From Dermatophagoides farinae (lineage: Eukaryota; Arthropoda; Arachnida; Sarcoptiformes; Pyroglyphidae), in contig NC_134679.1 in assembly GCF_024713945.1 (NCBI RefSeq), forward strand, positions 3,911,001 through 3,975,000: a DNA stretch of 64,000 nucleotides, given 5' to 3'. How positions within the stretch are numbered: position 1 is the first letter of the stretch; every line of letters begins with the position of its first letter. The notes under the pieces are model-generated. The model had not been told where the DNA came from. It made no database searches and saw only the letters and a program-made list of their open reading frames with translations. Positions 63,881 to 64,000 of the stretch are shown one piece after another. The position numbers were made by a program, and so were the translations under genes.

Positions 63881-64000
63881 TTTTTTTTTTGGTAGCCATC
63901 CATGTTTTGATTTTGTTACCATCATATATATTTGGTTTATTGTTTTAGAATTTTTGAGAATACTGGTGAAAAATATGAAAATGGATATTTTTTGACAATT
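38516..64000. other. 25 kb without recognisable genes; microsatellite-rich
   Basis: I find no exon with family resemblance on either strand; the open frames are Phe/Lys/Asn/Ile-rich readings of simple sequence. Notable tracts: (TG)n 38813-38835, poly-T 41520-41544, (AG)n 46252-46274, poly-T about 48814-48838, CAAC-type repeat 54197-54229, (CTT)n about 56383-56404, (GA)n 57085-57108, (ATTC)n about 61432-61460, GTTTT repeat about 63856-63882, and many (CAT)n runs throughout. Because the neuroligin gene lacks its 5' exons and points away from this region, the simplest inference is that much of it is a long 5' intron of neuroligin; intergenic DNA is the alternative. Confidence 0.55.

Overview
The window looks like nuclear DNA from a small-genome arthropod, most likely an astigmatid mite (house-dust-mite type). 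This is inferred from very AT-rich DNA, short phase-consistent GT-AG introns, dense CAT/ATG, CA and poly-A/T microsatellites, and single-Ig 'signal exon + Ig exon' cassettes resembling the shortened Dscam (sDscam) clusters of chelicerates. The species cannot be named from the sequence alone. All splice models were read by eye from conserved protein matches, GT/AG signals and phase.

Layout. (1) 1-3289: non-coding, AT-rich. (2) 3290-15384, minus strand: a complete ten-exon ORP1L-type oxysterol-binding-protein-related gene (ankyrin repeats, PH domain, coiled coil, FFAT motif, lipid-transfer domain with the EQVSHHPP fingerprint), with one 6.4 kb intron. (3) 15724-27700: a mobile-element-rich island. 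It holds a Tigger/pogo-like element, Copia relics, an inverted repeat with arms of about 1.8 kb, a hAT relic, a U6 snRNA gene, and a non-LTR retrotransposon that lacks its reverse transcriptase. Between the repeat arms lie four minus-strand cassettes, each made of a signal-peptide exon and an Ig-domain exon, plus a broken fibronectin-III exon of Dscam type. (4) 28205-29094, minus: a complete two-exon SURF4 homologue. (5) 29610-37201, minus: the 3' part of a neuroligin, nine exons, with the 5' exons not found. (6) 37844-38515, plus: an unknown single-pass membrane protein, possibly nested in a neuroligin intron. (7) 38516-64000: about 25 kb with no recognisable coding sequence, only microsatellites and homopolymers.

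How the parts relate. ORP1-like protein and SURF4 are housekeeping factors of ER contact sites and ER export. Neuroligin and the Dscam-like cassettes are cell-recognition proteins. The strongest unusual signal is a 15-bp element, consensus CCAAnAnnnGGCGCT, found once 105-125 bp upstream of the (actual or former) start of every Ig cassette. It resembles the CTCF core site, and the arrangement recalls the CTCF-dependent alternative promoters of vertebrate clustered protocadherins. The cassettes sit between two inverted repeat arms, one of which cuts through the last Ig exon.
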